Below, piece by piece: positions 1-9,322 of a stretch of DNA of 64,000 bases. The notes under the pieces were generated by a model. That model ran no database searches. It saw nothing but the letters and a program-made list of their open reading frames with translations, and was not told the origin of the DNA. The stretch is from positions 62,434 to 126,433 of the forward strand of contig DOQG01000060.1 of assembly GCA_003512525.1 (NCBI GenBank), read 5' to 3'. This DNA comes from Oscillospiraceae bacterium (lineage in GTDB: Bacteria; Bacillota; Clostridia; Oscillospirales; Ruminococcaceae). The first letter of the stretch is position 1, and the number at the start of each line of letters is the position of its first letter. The position numbers and the translations under genes are program-made.

Positions 1-3000
1 TACAGGCGTTTGCAGACGAGCTTGAGTGGGGAACGGCGCAGACAGAAATAGCGATGGCAATAGGCGATGTTCAGCGTCCGTCTGAAAATGTGATAATCAC
101 CACGGCCGACGGCAATTATCCTGTAAATGACGAAACAACTATATACATAGATAAAGGTACATCGTGTGAATTTAATTTGCGGATCGGCGACGGTGTCGAA
201 AACTGTGACGACAGCATTATATTAGGTATAGCCGATGATGCAGAGAAGAAAATAGAATGCAAACGGAAGCCCACGTCTGACCCTTTACAGGAAACGCTTA
301 CTGTTAAGGGCATAACTCCGGGTTCATATTCAGTTGTAGTTGCAACAAAAAGCGGTAAAGCAAATCAGAAAATAAATTTAGTTGTACTTAGTCCGCTGAC
401 AGAAGCAAAGATCAAAAACGGCGAAAAAGATATAACCGGAAGCATAGGCGGAGTTATGATAAGGGATAATCAGCGGCTCCAGCTTAAAATTGCAAAAACT
501 CCGTCAAACACGACCGATACCATAGTGTGGAGTGTCAGCGACACTGCTAAGGCTAAGATATCTTCCGACGGTGTGCTCACCGCTAAAAGTGCAGGCACGA
601 TAACGGTAACTGCATCGGCTGTAAATCCGTATTATGATAAATACAACTATCCCGCACAGCAGCTCAAAGCATACGGCCTTAATCAGAGAACATACAGTTG
701 CTCGACTACTATTACTATACTTGAGTCAAACGCGATGAAGAATCTTCGCTTTAAAGACGAAAACGGTAATACGGTAAGTTCGATCAACCTGAACACAGGC
801 GATAAGTATGACGCCAGCAGCATTCTTAAATACGATGTGGAAAAAGACGGGAACTCTTCTACCGATGAAATAATATGGCAGTCAAGTGATACATCGGTAG
901 TTGCGGTAGATGAAAAGACCGGTATGCTGACCGCGCAGAACAAGAGCGGTTTTGCTACTGTTACGGCAATGACCAACAGCGCAGATCCTGCCAAGGCTTC
1001 GTTTGTTGTAAATGTATCTTCCCCTGCAACTGTTCTTTCATTCAGCAGCAATAAGTATATGATGGATATGGATGGAAGAAATGAGTATGATATAATAGCA
1101 ATCGAATCTCCCAATACGGCAGACGAACCTCTGGTATGCGAAGTTTCAAAAGACGTAAACGGCAATGACATTGCAGAGGTTATCAGAATAACGGACGGAA
1201 AGACTCCAAACATAAAAATAATCAGACTTAAGGCTCTTAAGACCGGTACGGCAAAAATCACGGTAAGTACCGACAGAATTGCTTCAGATGATGGTGAAGC
1301 GCCCGAGAATATCTCGGCAAGCTGTGAGCTGCAGGTCGTAGACTCTATAGAGTCATATGCCTCATTCAAAATTAAAGAGCCTATAGCCGATGTTGTATAT
1401 AACGGCACGGTTCAGCGCCTTAAGCCGATAGTTACGGATGCCGCAGGAAACGAGCTTACAGAGGATAAGGACTATACTCTTAAATACACAGGCGACACAT
1501 TTAATGCAGGACTGGTTACCGTACGTGTTGCTGGTATAGAGTCTGCCGCACAGTACGGAATGATCGATGTGACATATCAGATACTTCCTGCCGATATCAG
1601 TGAGATAACAAAACCGACTTTAAGCAATATGACTTATAACTTCGGCAGTGAGCTCAAACCTACTGTACCGGCGATCAAGTATCGCAATCTTTCGCTCATT
1701 CGGAATACTGATTTTACCGTAGAGTACATAAATAATATCGATGTAGGTAAAGCAACGGCAATAATCACCGGTAAGGGCAACTATACCGGCAGCATTGAGG
1801 CAGACTATGAAATTCAGCCTAAAAGCATATCCGGTGCACAGGTAAGCAGTGTTGCTCCGATCACATATACCGGTGACGAAATAACCCCCGATTATACGCT
1901 GACAATGAACGGCAACAAGACCACTCTTGTTGAAAATGAAGACTATACAGTCGAATTCAGCAACAATGTAAATGTGGGTAATGCAAGCGTTGTATTTACA
2001 GGTATCGGAAACTATACCGGTGTGACATCTAAAAAAACTTTCAAAATAGCAAAGAAGAATGTAACCGAAGACAATGAAGTAAGCGTCAGCGATATACCTG
2101 ATCAGGGATATATGGGCGGTATGCCTGTTGCGCCTGAGCTGACAGTAACTTATAACGGCAGAACGCTTACAGAGTATATTGATTATACATTGAAATTTTC
2201 CGACAACTGTAATCCCGGCAACGAAGCATCGGTTGTTATTGATTTTAGTAAATCACTGAATTTCACCGGATCACTCAAGAGATTTTTCGCTATCGTGAAC
2301 AGAGATGTCGAAAAACCGGGCAAGGGCATAAAGGCATTTGATAAAAACGGCAAGGAAATAGCAAATGACGCTGTGCTTTATGTAGATGTAAAAGAAGTTA
2401 TGGACATTGATATCGCTATAGATGATGCCGATAACACCGATGACTGTCTGCTGGTGGCTATACAGTCAAGCAACCAGAATGCCGGCGTAGCATTTACTAA
2501 GTATTCAAGGGACGGTAAAACAGCAACTGTCAGTGTAACAGGTAAAAAACAGGGCTCTTTTGAAATGCAGATCTCATCGCTCAGCGGTGAAATGAATAAG
2601 AAGCTTAAGTTTACAATACTTCAGCCTGCCGAGAAGCTTGAAATTTATAACGGTAAAAATAAGGTCACCAATGGTGGCGTATTTGTGGCAGAAAATCATC
2701 AGACGGCATTTACTGTAAAATACACTCCGAGCAACACGACCGATAAAGTAGAATGGTTCGTTGACGATACGGAAAAAGCCGAGATATCCAAGGATGAGGG
2801 TATATTGACAGCCAAGAAGGCGGGCACTGTAATAGTTACCGCTAAGGTGAAGCCTTCCGAAAATTCAGATAGAGGCTTAAGAGTCACAACAACGGTAACG
2901 GTTGTTAAGGCAAACCCTATAACCGAGCTTAATTTCCCGTTTAAGGCAATTGACCTCAAGGTCGGCTCAACATATGACTGCAATGCGGTCGTAAAGAAAT

Positions 3001-4562
3001 CTATAGAGGATTCAACAAAATCTTCAACAGATAATATTATTTGGAAATCCAGCGATACAAGTGTAGCCAAGGTCGATGAACTGACAGGAAAGATAACAGT
3101 CGGTAATAAAAAGGGTACGGCAACTATCACTGCTACTACGGATAATATGATCCCCGTAACGGCTTCTTTCGATATCAATGCTTATACTCCTGTAACTACA
3201 ATGACTTTCTCGGCACAGAATTATACATTGCTGACAGGCAGTGAGTATGAAATCGAGCTAAAAGAAAATCCATCGACAGCAAACGAAAAGATAAGCTGGA
3301 CCGTAAGCGATCCCGGCGTACTTAAAGTGATCAGCAGCAGCTATAATTCAGAATCGAATGTACAGGTGCTGAAGGTCAAGGCGCTTAAGACCGGTAACTG
3401 CAAGATAACAGCAAAGACTGTCAGAGAAGCAACGATAAACGATCCCGATCCGATTCAGGTCGAAGCTACCTGCGGTGCTGTAGTTGTAGATCCCATCAAG
3501 ATGGGCAACACGACTGTAACGCTGTCTGCAACGGCATTTGAATATAACGGTAAGGAACAGAAGCCTACAGTTACAGTCAAGTATAACGGCAAGGCGCTTA
3601 ATGAAAAGACTGATTATACGGTATCATACCTCAATAACACCAATATCGGTACAGCAAAGGTAACCGTTACCGGTGTCGGCAGATATGTAGGTACAGTCAG
3701 CAAGACATTTGCTATAAAGCTTCCCGCTGTTAAGAATTTTAAGGTCAGCGAAAAGAACGCTGTCTCAGCTACATTTAAATGGTCAAAAAATTCAAATGCA
3801 GGCGGTTATATCATTGAAAAGTACAGCGGTGGTAAGTGGTCACGCGTTGCCAAGATTACTAATAACAGCACAACGACCTACAAAGCAAGCGGTCTTAAAG
3901 CCGGTACTGTTTACAAGTTCAGAATAAGAGCGTACAAGATGAACGGCAAGGCAGCGGTTTACAGTAATTACAGCGCAACTATTGCGGAAAGAACCAATCC
4001 ATCTGTAGTAACCGGTGCTAAACTCAGCGGCAGAGCAGCTGATGCGTTGCGCATCAACTGGACTAAGAATGCATCTGCTGACGGTTATATTGTTGAAATG
4101 TATCAGGGCAACAAGTGGGTACGCGCAGGAAAGATAACAAATAACAGCACGACCACGTTCAGAAAAGCAGGTCTTAAGGCTTCTACTGTATACAAGTTCA
4201 GAGTAAGAGCGTATAAAATGAGCGGCAAGACAGCGCTTTACGGCAATTACAGTGCTACTGTTACGGCAAGAACAAATCCGTCTGTTATGAAAGGCGTTAA
4301 AATAGGCGGAAAGTCTAAGGACGCATTACGCTTAAACTGGACTAAGAACGCTTCCGCACAGGGTTACATTGTTGAAATGTACAAGGGCGGAAAGTGGGTA
4401 CGCGCCGCTAAGATCACAAAGGGCAATACCACTACTTTCAGAAAAGCGGGACTCGCAAAGAATACTACTTACAAGTTCAGAGTCAAAGCTTATTACATGA
4501 GCGGTAAGACTGCACTTTACGGTAATTACGGAATTGTGAGCGGAAAGACTGCGGCAAAGTAA
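1..4562 (+). CDS. large Ig-like/FnIII surface protein, 5' end missing
   Basis: The reading frame is already open at base 3 and has no stop before TAA at 4560-4562. The first ATG, at 54, has no ribosome binding site, so the gene starts upstream of the window. More than 1,510 codons are visible. Domains in order: an Ig-like segment (about nt 60-410), three Big_2-like bacterial Ig domains (430-1350; motifs such as IVWSVSDTAKAKIS), four repeats with a YNGxxxxP...DYTVxYxNN...GTGNYTG pattern (1370-2310), then the same Ig-like and Big_2 order again (2330-3490), one more YNG repeat (3526-3720), and three near-identical FnIII repeats of about 93 residues (3724-4559; GYIVEMYKGGKWVR core). No LPXTG motif, SLH domain or dockerin is seen at the C-terminus. 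Likely a secreted or cell-surface adhesion or structural protein. Exact function unknown. Confidence 0.85.
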   Translation, partial: QAFADELEWGTAQTEIAMAIGDVQRPSENVIITTADGNYPVNDETTIYIDKGTSCEFNLRIGDGVENCDDSIILGIADDAEKKIECKRKPTSDPLQETLTVKGITPGSYSVVVATKSGKANQKINLVVLSPLTEAKIKNGEKDITGSIGGVMIRDNQRLQLKIAKTPSNTTDTIVWSVSDTAKAKISSDGVLTAKSAGTITVTASAVNPYYDKYNYPAQQLKAYGLNQRTYSCSTTITILESNAMKNLRFKDENGNTVSSINLNTGDKYDASSILKYDVEKDGNSSTDEIIWQSSDTSVVAVDEKTGMLTAQNKSGFATVTAMTNSADPAKASFVVNVSSPATVLSFSSNKYMMDMDGRNEYDIIAIESPNTADEPLVCEVSKDVNGNDIAEVIRITDGKTPNIKIIRLKALKTGTAKITVSTDRIASDDGEAPENISASCELQVVDSIESYASFKIKEPIADVVYNGTVQRLKPIVTDAAGNELTEDKDYTLKYTGDTFNAGLVTVRVAGIESAAQYGMIDVTYQILPADISEITKPTLSNMTYNFGSELKPTVPAIKYRNLSLIRNTDFTVEYINNIDVGKATAIITGKGNYTGSIEADYEIQPKSISGAQVSSVAPITYTGDEITPDYTLTMNGNKTTLVENEDYTVEFSNNVNVGNASVVFTGIGNYTGVTSKKTFKIAKKNVTEDNEVSVSDIPDQGYMGGMPVAPELTVTYNGRTLTEYIDYTLKFSDNCNPGNEASVVIDFSKSLNFTGSLKRFFAIVNRDVEKPGKGIKAFDKNGKEIANDAVLYVDVKEVMDIDIAIDDADNTDDCLLVAIQSSNQNAGVAFTKYSRDGKTATVSVTGKKQGSFEMQISSLSGEMNKKLKFTILQPAEKLEIYNGKNKVTNGGVFVAENHQTAFTVKYTPSNTTDKVEWFVDDTEKAEISKDEGILTAKKAGTVIVTAKVKPSENSDRGLRVTTTVTVVKANPITELNFPFKAIDLKVGSTYDCNAVVKKSIEDSTKSSTDNIIWKSSDTSVAKVDELTGKITVGNKKGTATITATTDNMIPVTASFDINAYTPVTTMTFSAQNYTLLTGSEYEIELKENPSTANEKISWTVSDPGVLKVISSSYNSESNVQVLKVKALKTGNCKITAKTVREATINDPDPIQVEATCGAVVVDPIKMGNTTVTLSATAFEYNGKEQKPTVTVKYNGKALNEKTDYTVSYLNNTNIGTAKVTVTGVGRYVGTVSKTFAIKLPAVKNFKVSEKNAVSATFKWSKNSNAGGYIIEKYSGGKWSRVAKITNNSTTTYKASGLKAGTVYKFRIRAYKMNGKAAVYSNYSATIAERTNPSVVTGAKLSGRAADALRINWTKNASADGYIVEMYQGNKWVRAGKITNNSTTTFRKAGLKASTVYKFRVRAYKMSGKTALYGNYSATVTARTNPSVMKGVKIGGKSKDALRLNWTKNASAQGYIVEMYKGGKWVRAAKITKGNTTTFRKAGLAKNTTYKFRVKAYYMSGKTALYGNYGIVSGKTAAK

Positions 4563-4585
4563 AGGCTTTAAAATTCAACATCTTT

Positions 4586-4626
4586 AACGGGCATCGGCAT
4601 TTCATCGATGCCCGTTTAGTTTTTAA
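4586..4626 (+). terminator. intrinsic terminator of the surface-protein gene
   Basis: A perfect 11-bp stem (4586-4596 with 4606-4616) and 9-nt loop are followed by a T-rich run, 24 bases after the stop codon. Confidence 0.85.
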
Positions 4627-4645
4627 AAACGTTTTTGTAAGACAG

Positions 4646-4681
4646 AATAAGAGCCGCGATATTTTGATCGCGGCTCTTATT
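4646..4681. terminator. 15-bp hairpin between convergent genes
   Basis: Perfect inverted repeat 4646-4660 / 4667-4681 with a 6-nt loop, between the plus-strand surface gene and the minus-strand glgD. Likely stops glgD transcription or acts in both directions; T-tracts on both sides are weak. Confidence 0.6.
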
Positions 4682-4724
4682 CGTTCAAATTTATATAGGA
4701 GAGAATGTTATTATCCTTGTAAGC

Positions 4725-5846
4725 TTAAACCGTTGCGCCCTTGTTTACGAATACAGGATAGCTTTCTGTTCCTGCAAGCGAACGATAATTACTGATCGTG
4801 ACATTCTTATCGGTGATAACAAAGTTCATTTCAGCTTTCGCACCTACTGTCGTATCCTGCATAAGTATGCAGTTCTTGACCTTTGCGCCCTTTTCAATCT
4901 TTACACCTCTGAACAAAACACAGTTCTCAACCGTGCCTTCTATTACACAGCCGTCGGCAACAAGAGAATTCTTGACATCTGCGTCAATGCCGTACTTTGC
5001 AGGAGCGTCATCTCTTACCTTTGTGTAGATAGGAGCATCGCTCATAAACAGGTGATCGCGTAAATTCTTGTCTACAAGCTTCATGTTAGTCTTGAAGTAT
5101 GTGTCCATGCTGTCGATCTGGGCGAAGGGCTTTTCAAACTTGTAACCCAGAACCTTTATCTCGTGTAATTTTTTCTGAAGTACGTCAATCTCAAAGCTGT
5201 AGAGATTGCGACTTTCGGCATCACGAATCTCATTTATAAGGAAGTCTTTGCTTACAACGAACATATTGAGACTGACATTATGTTCGCCGCTGATTTCAGG
5301 ACGGATAAGAACATCGTATACAACGTTGTCTGCGTTGACTGCCAGAACAGTCTTTGTCATCGTCTGTTCTGTTGTGAATGTTCCTCTGCCGTAAACTACA
5401 GTGATATCAGCGCCGTTTTTCTCATGGAAATCAATTATAGGTCTGTAGTCGATATTTGCTACTACATCGGTATCCGAAAGCAGTACATATTCGGCATTTG
5501 AGCTTTCTATAAAGGGCTTTACCTGAGCCATAGCCTCAAGTCTGCCTCTGTAAAGGGCATTGCTGTTGCCGTAAGGGGGAAGCAGGTGCATTCCGCCTGT
5601 TTTTCTTGAAAGATCCCATTCATCGCCTGAGCCTAAGTGATCCATAAGCGATAAGTAGTTATCTTTTGTGATTATACCAACATTGTCGATATCGCTGTTT
5701 ACCATATTTGACAGCGGGAAATCTATCATCCTGTATCTGCCGCCGAAAGGCACGCTTGCAAGTGTGCGCTGTTTTGTAAGATCGGCTACGCTCTGCTCGT
5801 GCATATTTGCAAAAATCAGACCGAGTACATTTGCCATATTAGCCAT
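4725..5846 (-). CDS. glgD: glucose-1-phosphate adenylyltransferase subunit GlgD
   Basis: 373-residue homologue of ADP-glucose pyrophosphorylase. It keeps the nucleotidyltransferase fold (FGGRYRMIDFPLSN near residue 35) and the C-terminal left-handed beta-helix repeats, but the N-terminal GGxGxRL nucleotide loop of GlgC is replaced by ANMHEQSVADLT. This is typical of the GlgD partner in Firmicutes, generally regarded as non-catalytic and modulating GlgC. The start at 5846 follows a GGAAGGAG Shine-Dalgarno; a second in-frame ATG three codons later is possible. It is the last gene of the glgB-glgC-glgD operon, 19 bases after glgC. Confidence 0.95.
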   Translation of the reverse strand: MANMANVLGLIFANMHEQSVADLTKQRTLASVPFGGRYRMIDFPLSNMVNSDIDNVGIITKDNYLSLMDHLGSGDEWDLSRKTGGMHLLPPYGNSNALYRGRLEAMAQVKPFIESSNAEYVLLSDTDVVANIDYRPIIDFHEKNGADITVVYGRGTFTTEQTMTKTVLAVNADNVVYDVLIRPEISGEHNVSLNMFVVSKDFLINEIRDAESRNLYSFEIDVLQKKLHEIKVLGYKFEKPFAQIDSMDTYFKTNMKLVDKNLRDHLFMSDAPIYTKVRDDAPAKYGIDADVKNSLVADGCVIEGTVENCVLFRGVKIEKGAKVKNCILMQDTTVGAKAEMNFVITDKNVTISNYRSLAGTESYPVFVNKGATV

Positions 5847-5865
5847 TTCTCTTTTCTCCTTCCGT

Positions 5866-7071
5866 TCACACGTTAGCTGAGATCATTGCCTTTGGCTTGA
5901 TCTCCGCATTATCGCTTACCGTTACGCCGTGTCCGATTACCGCAACGCCCCATGTATCCTTATCTTCGATAGATTCGGGTCTTGCGCCGACCTTGACATT
6001 CTCGCCTATTACACAATCCTCGCCGACAATAGCGTATTCAACTACCGCACCTTTCTTTATCGTTGTGTTAGGCATTATGATACTGTCACGTACTACTGCA
6101 CCGGGCTCAATAGTTACGCCTGCAAACAGTACAGAGAAGTCTATGTGACCTTCAATGTTGCAGCCTTCTGAAATAAGCGAGTTCTGGATAACACTCTGAG
6201 GGCTTGCATAGTGAGGAGGCATTACGGGGTTTCTTGAGTAAATTCTCCATCTTGAGTCGTGGAGGTCAAGCGGAACGTTGGGATTTAACAGATCCATATT
6301 AGCTTCCCATAAGCTGTCGATCGTTCCGACATCTTTCCAGTATCCGTCAAAGTGGTATGCCACCAGCTTATTACCCTCTGCGAGCATTGCAGGGATAATG
6401 TTCTTACCAAAGTCCTTGCTTGCGCTTTCGTCATTTTCATTGGCAATCAGATGCTTCTTCAGGTTCTGCCATGAGAATATGTAAACGCCCATTGAAGCAA
6501 GGTTAGACTTAGGCTGTGCAGGCTTCTCCGCAAATTCGTAAATAATGTCATTTTCATCTGCACTCATGATACCAAAGCGTGAAGCTTCTTCCCACGGCAC
6601 TTCAAGAACTGCGATAGTTGCGTCTGCTTTGTGTGACTTGTGAAATTCAAGCATTTTGTTGTAGTTCATCTTATAAATATGGTCGCCCGAAAGCACTGCC
6701 ACATAGTCGGGGTTGTATCTGTCGATGAAGCTGATGTTCTGATATATCGCATTTGCAGTACCTTCATACCACGACTTGCCTGAAGATGACTCATAAGGAG
6801 GTAACACGTGTACACCGCCGTGAACTCTGTCAAGACCCCACGGATGACCGTTACCTATATATTCGTTAAGTACGAGCGGCTGATACTGTGTCAGTACGCC
6901 GACCGTGTCGATGCCGCTGTTTACACAGTTTGAAAGCGGGAAATCGATAATTCTGTATTTGCCGCCATAAGGAACGGCAGGCTTAGCCATGTCCTTTGTC
7001 AGAGCATACAGTCTGCTTCCCTGACCGCCTGCGAGCAGCATTGCTACGCATTCCTTCTTTACATGTTTCAT
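5866..7071 (-). CDS. glgC: glucose-1-phosphate adenylyltransferase, catalytic subunit
   Basis: 401 residues. Makes ADP-glucose from ATP and glucose-1-phosphate, the committed step of glycogen synthesis in the cytoplasm. Visible motifs: AMLLAGGQGSRL (nucleotide loop, about residues 10-21), KPAVPYGGKYRIIDF, the SGDHIYKM metal/substrate site, GVYIFSW, and a C-terminal hexapeptide beta-helix. The start ATG at 7071 follows GGAGGAA. It lies 26 bases after glgB and 19 before glgD, so one transcript is likely. GlgC presumably assembles with the neighbouring GlgD subunit. Confidence 0.97.
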   Translation of the reverse strand: MKHVKKECVAMLLAGGQGSRLYALTKDMAKPAVPYGGKYRIIDFPLSNCVNSGIDTVGVLTQYQPLVLNEYIGNGHPWGLDRVHGGVHVLPPYESSSGKSWYEGTANAIYQNISFIDRYNPDYVAVLSGDHIYKMNYNKMLEFHKSHKADATIAVLEVPWEEASRFGIMSADENDIIYEFAEKPAQPKSNLASMGVYIFSWQNLKKHLIANENDESASKDFGKNIIPAMLAEGNKLVAYHFDGYWKDVGTIDSLWEANMDLLNPNVPLDLHDSRWRIYSRNPVMPPHYASPQSVIQNSLISEGCNIEGHIDFSVLFAGVTIEPGAVVRDSIIMPNTTIKKGAVVEYAIVGEDCVIGENVKVGARPESIEDKDTWGVAVIGHGVTVSDNAEIKPKAMISANV

Positions 7072-7097
7072 AAATAAGTTCCTCCGTTATTTATTTC

Positions 7098-9194
7098 TCA
7101 GCGGTTCCGTTTTTTCTTACGGTTCGCCGTGTTTGTCTTTTTTGCGGCAGGTTTCTTTGCTGAAGCTCCGGGCTTTGCGACGGTTTTCTCTGCCGTTTTC
7201 CGCGTCTGTGTTTCAGCCTTTTTCACCGGCTTTTCCTCTGCGTTTTTTGCAGGCTTTTCTGCCGTTTCGGGCTTTGGCTTGTCGCTTTCCGGACTGCGCT
7301 TGTTGACGGGCTTCAAGAACACTGCGGACATTGCCGGTATCTTCATTGTTATTGAATATTCAAGTCCGTGCATTCCTTCGCACTTTGCGGTATATGAAGC
7401 ATTACCGTCACTGTCGCCGCCGAATTTCTTGTCGTCTGTCGTGAACACTTCCTTATAGTCTGCATAATAAGGAACGCCGAAGCTGTACTGCTCGTGCTCG
7501 TTCGGCAGGAAGTTGCATACGGCGATAAGCTCATCGCCGTTTGAGGCTATACGTCTGAAAACGATCACGCTGTTTTTGTTGTCATCGTTTGATATCCAGC
7601 TGAAGCCGCTCCAGTCATAATCTATCTCCCACAACGACTTGTTGTCAAGATAAAATTTATTCATCGCCTTGACAAACGCCTGATACTGCGCGTGCTCCGG
7701 GAATTTCAGGATATCCCAGTCAAGACCCGTCTTGTAGTTCCACTCCTTGAACTGCGCAAATTCCTGTCCCATGAACATGAGCTTTTTACCGGGGTGTGCT
7801 GTCATATATGCAAGGAATGTTCTCAGCGACGCAAAACGTTTTTCTCTCGGTCCGCTCATCTTGTCGAGCATTGAACATTTGCCGTAAACTACTTCATCGT
7901 GCGAAATAGGAAGTATGTAGTTTTCGGAGAATGCATAGTAGAACGAGAAGGTCAGCTTGTCATGGTTGTACTGCCTGTATTCCGGGCTCATCGACATATA
8001 CGCAAGCATATCGTTCATCCAGCCCATATTCCATTTGAAGTTGAAGCCAAGACCGCCGATATCGACAGGCTTTGTTACCATAGGCCAAGCAGTTGACTCT
8101 TCCGCTATCATCAGAAGTCCGGGGTGATGCGAGAACAGACACGAGTTGAGATTTTGCAGAAAATCGACCGCTTCAAGGTTTTCGTTACCGCCGTTCTTGT
8201 TAGGTGTCCATGCACCGCCCTGTCTGTCGTAGTCAAGGTAGAGCATCGATGCGACCGCATCTACGCGCAGACCGTCTATATGATATTCTGAAAGCCAGTA
8301 GTTGGCATTTGAAATAAGGAACGATTGAACCTCAGGCTTGCCCCAGTCGAATACTCTTGTGCCCCAGTTGTAGTGCTCACGCTTGTTGGGGTCGGAATAC
8401 TCATAGCAGTAATCGCCGTCAAATTCGTAAAGACCGGCCGCATCTTTCGGAAAATGTGCGGGTACCCAGTCGAGGATAACGCCTACTCCGTGAGTATGGC
8501 AGTAGTCGACAAATTCCATAAAGTCTGACGGTGTTCCGAAACGTGATGTGGGAGCGTAATAGCCTATCTGCTGGTATCCCCACGAACCGTCAAACGGGAA
8601 CTCCGCTATCGGCATCATCTCAATATGGGTATAACCCATTTCCTTTACATAGGGAACCAGCTTTTCCGCAAGCTGCATATAGCTGAACAGCTCTTCCTCG
8701 TCGGTTTTTGTAAACCATGAATTGAGATGAACCTCATATATATTCATCGGTGAACGGTAGACATCTTTTGTCTTTTTATCATTCATCCACTTTGTGTCTT
8801 TCCACTTGTATCCGGAAATGTCATATACCTTTGTAGCAGTATTCGGGCGAGTTTCCATATGATAGCCGTATGGGTCGGCTTTAAGCTTTATCTGACCTCT
8901 GGCAGTCTTTATGCTGTACTTGTAGTTATCAAACTTTTTGAGTCCCGGAATGAAAAGCTCCCAGATACCGCCGTCACTTATCTTGTTCATATAATTTTCT
9001 TCGCGGTTCCAGTGGTTGAAGTCACCTACTACACAGACATCAACGGCTTTCGGAGCCCAGACTCTGAAAACTACACCGCTTACACCGTTCTTTTCGGTAA
9101 AATGAGAACCGAAAAGTTTGTACGCTTCGGCATTTTTTCCCTGATGGAAAAGATAAAGCGGAACTTCATATTCCTTAGGCACGTTAATAGCCAT
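7098..9194 (-). CDS. glgB: 1,4-alpha-glucan branching enzyme with long basic tail
   Basis: 698 residues; GH13 family enzyme that introduces alpha-1,6 branches into glycogen. An N-terminal CBM48-like module (residues about 30-110) is followed by the catalytic barrel: DWVPAHF (region I), GLRVDAVAS (nucleophile Asp about 312), AEEST (acid Glu about 365) and LPISHDE (His/Asp about 432-433). Start chosen at the ATG at 9194 because TTAGGAG lies 8 bases upstream; an in-frame ATG at 9212 would contain that ribosome site. Odd: residues about 632-698 form a Lys/Ala/Pro-rich, histone-H1-like tail not needed for the fold. First gene of glgB-glgC-glgD. Confidence 0.95.
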   Translation of the reverse strand: MAINVPKEYEVPLYLFHQGKNAEAYKLFGSHFTEKNGVSGVVFRVWAPKAVDVCVVGDFNHWNREENYMNKISDGGIWELFIPGLKKFDNYKYSIKTARGQIKLKADPYGYHMETRPNTATKVYDISGYKWKDTKWMNDKKTKDVYRSPMNIYEVHLNSWFTKTDEEELFSYMQLAEKLVPYVKEMGYTHIEMMPIAEFPFDGSWGYQQIGYYAPTSRFGTPSDFMEFVDYCHTHGVGVILDWVPAHFPKDAAGLYEFDGDYCYEYSDPNKREHYNWGTRVFDWGKPEVQSFLISNANYWLSEYHIDGLRVDAVASMLYLDYDRQGGAWTPNKNGGNENLEAVDFLQNLNSCLFSHHPGLLMIAEESTAWPMVTKPVDIGGLGFNFKWNMGWMNDMLAYMSMSPEYRQYNHDKLTFSFYYAFSENYILPISHDEVVYGKCSMLDKMSGPREKRFASLRTFLAYMTAHPGKKLMFMGQEFAQFKEWNYKTGLDWDILKFPEHAQYQAFVKAMNKFYLDNKSLWEIDYDWSGFSWISNDDNKNSVIVFRRIASNGDELIAVCNFLPNEHEQYSFGVPYYADYKEVFTTDDKKFGGDSDGNASYTAKCEGMHGLEYSITMKIPAMSAVFLKPVNKRSPESDKPKPETAEKPAKNAEEKPVKKAETQTRKTAEKTVAKPGASAKKPAAKKTNTANRKKKRNR

Positions 9195-9229
9195 AACAGA
9201 TACTCCTAACATTATATTTTAATAACTTA

Positions 9230-9258
9230 ATAATAGCACAATTCCCAAAAGCTTTCAA
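9230..9258 (-). promoter_or_regulatory. sigma-A promoter of the glg operon
   Basis: On the minus strand TTGAAA (9253-9258), a 17-bp spacer and TATTAT (9230-9235), about 35 bases upstream of glgB. No operator is evident. Confidence 0.75.
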
Positions 9259-9322
9259 TAGATTTGTGATGAATTTATGAATTGTGCCTTGTTTCAACCT
9301 TGCTTTTTGTGCAAAATTACAA

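Noticed and set aside
683..1408. 241-codon open frame opposite the surface protein
   Set aside because: No ribosome site or recognisable domain; overlaps clear Big_2 domains on the plus strand.
9195..9212. Upstream start of glgB at 9212
   Set aside because: It would place the clear TTAGGAG ribosome site inside the coding sequence; start 9194 fits the family.
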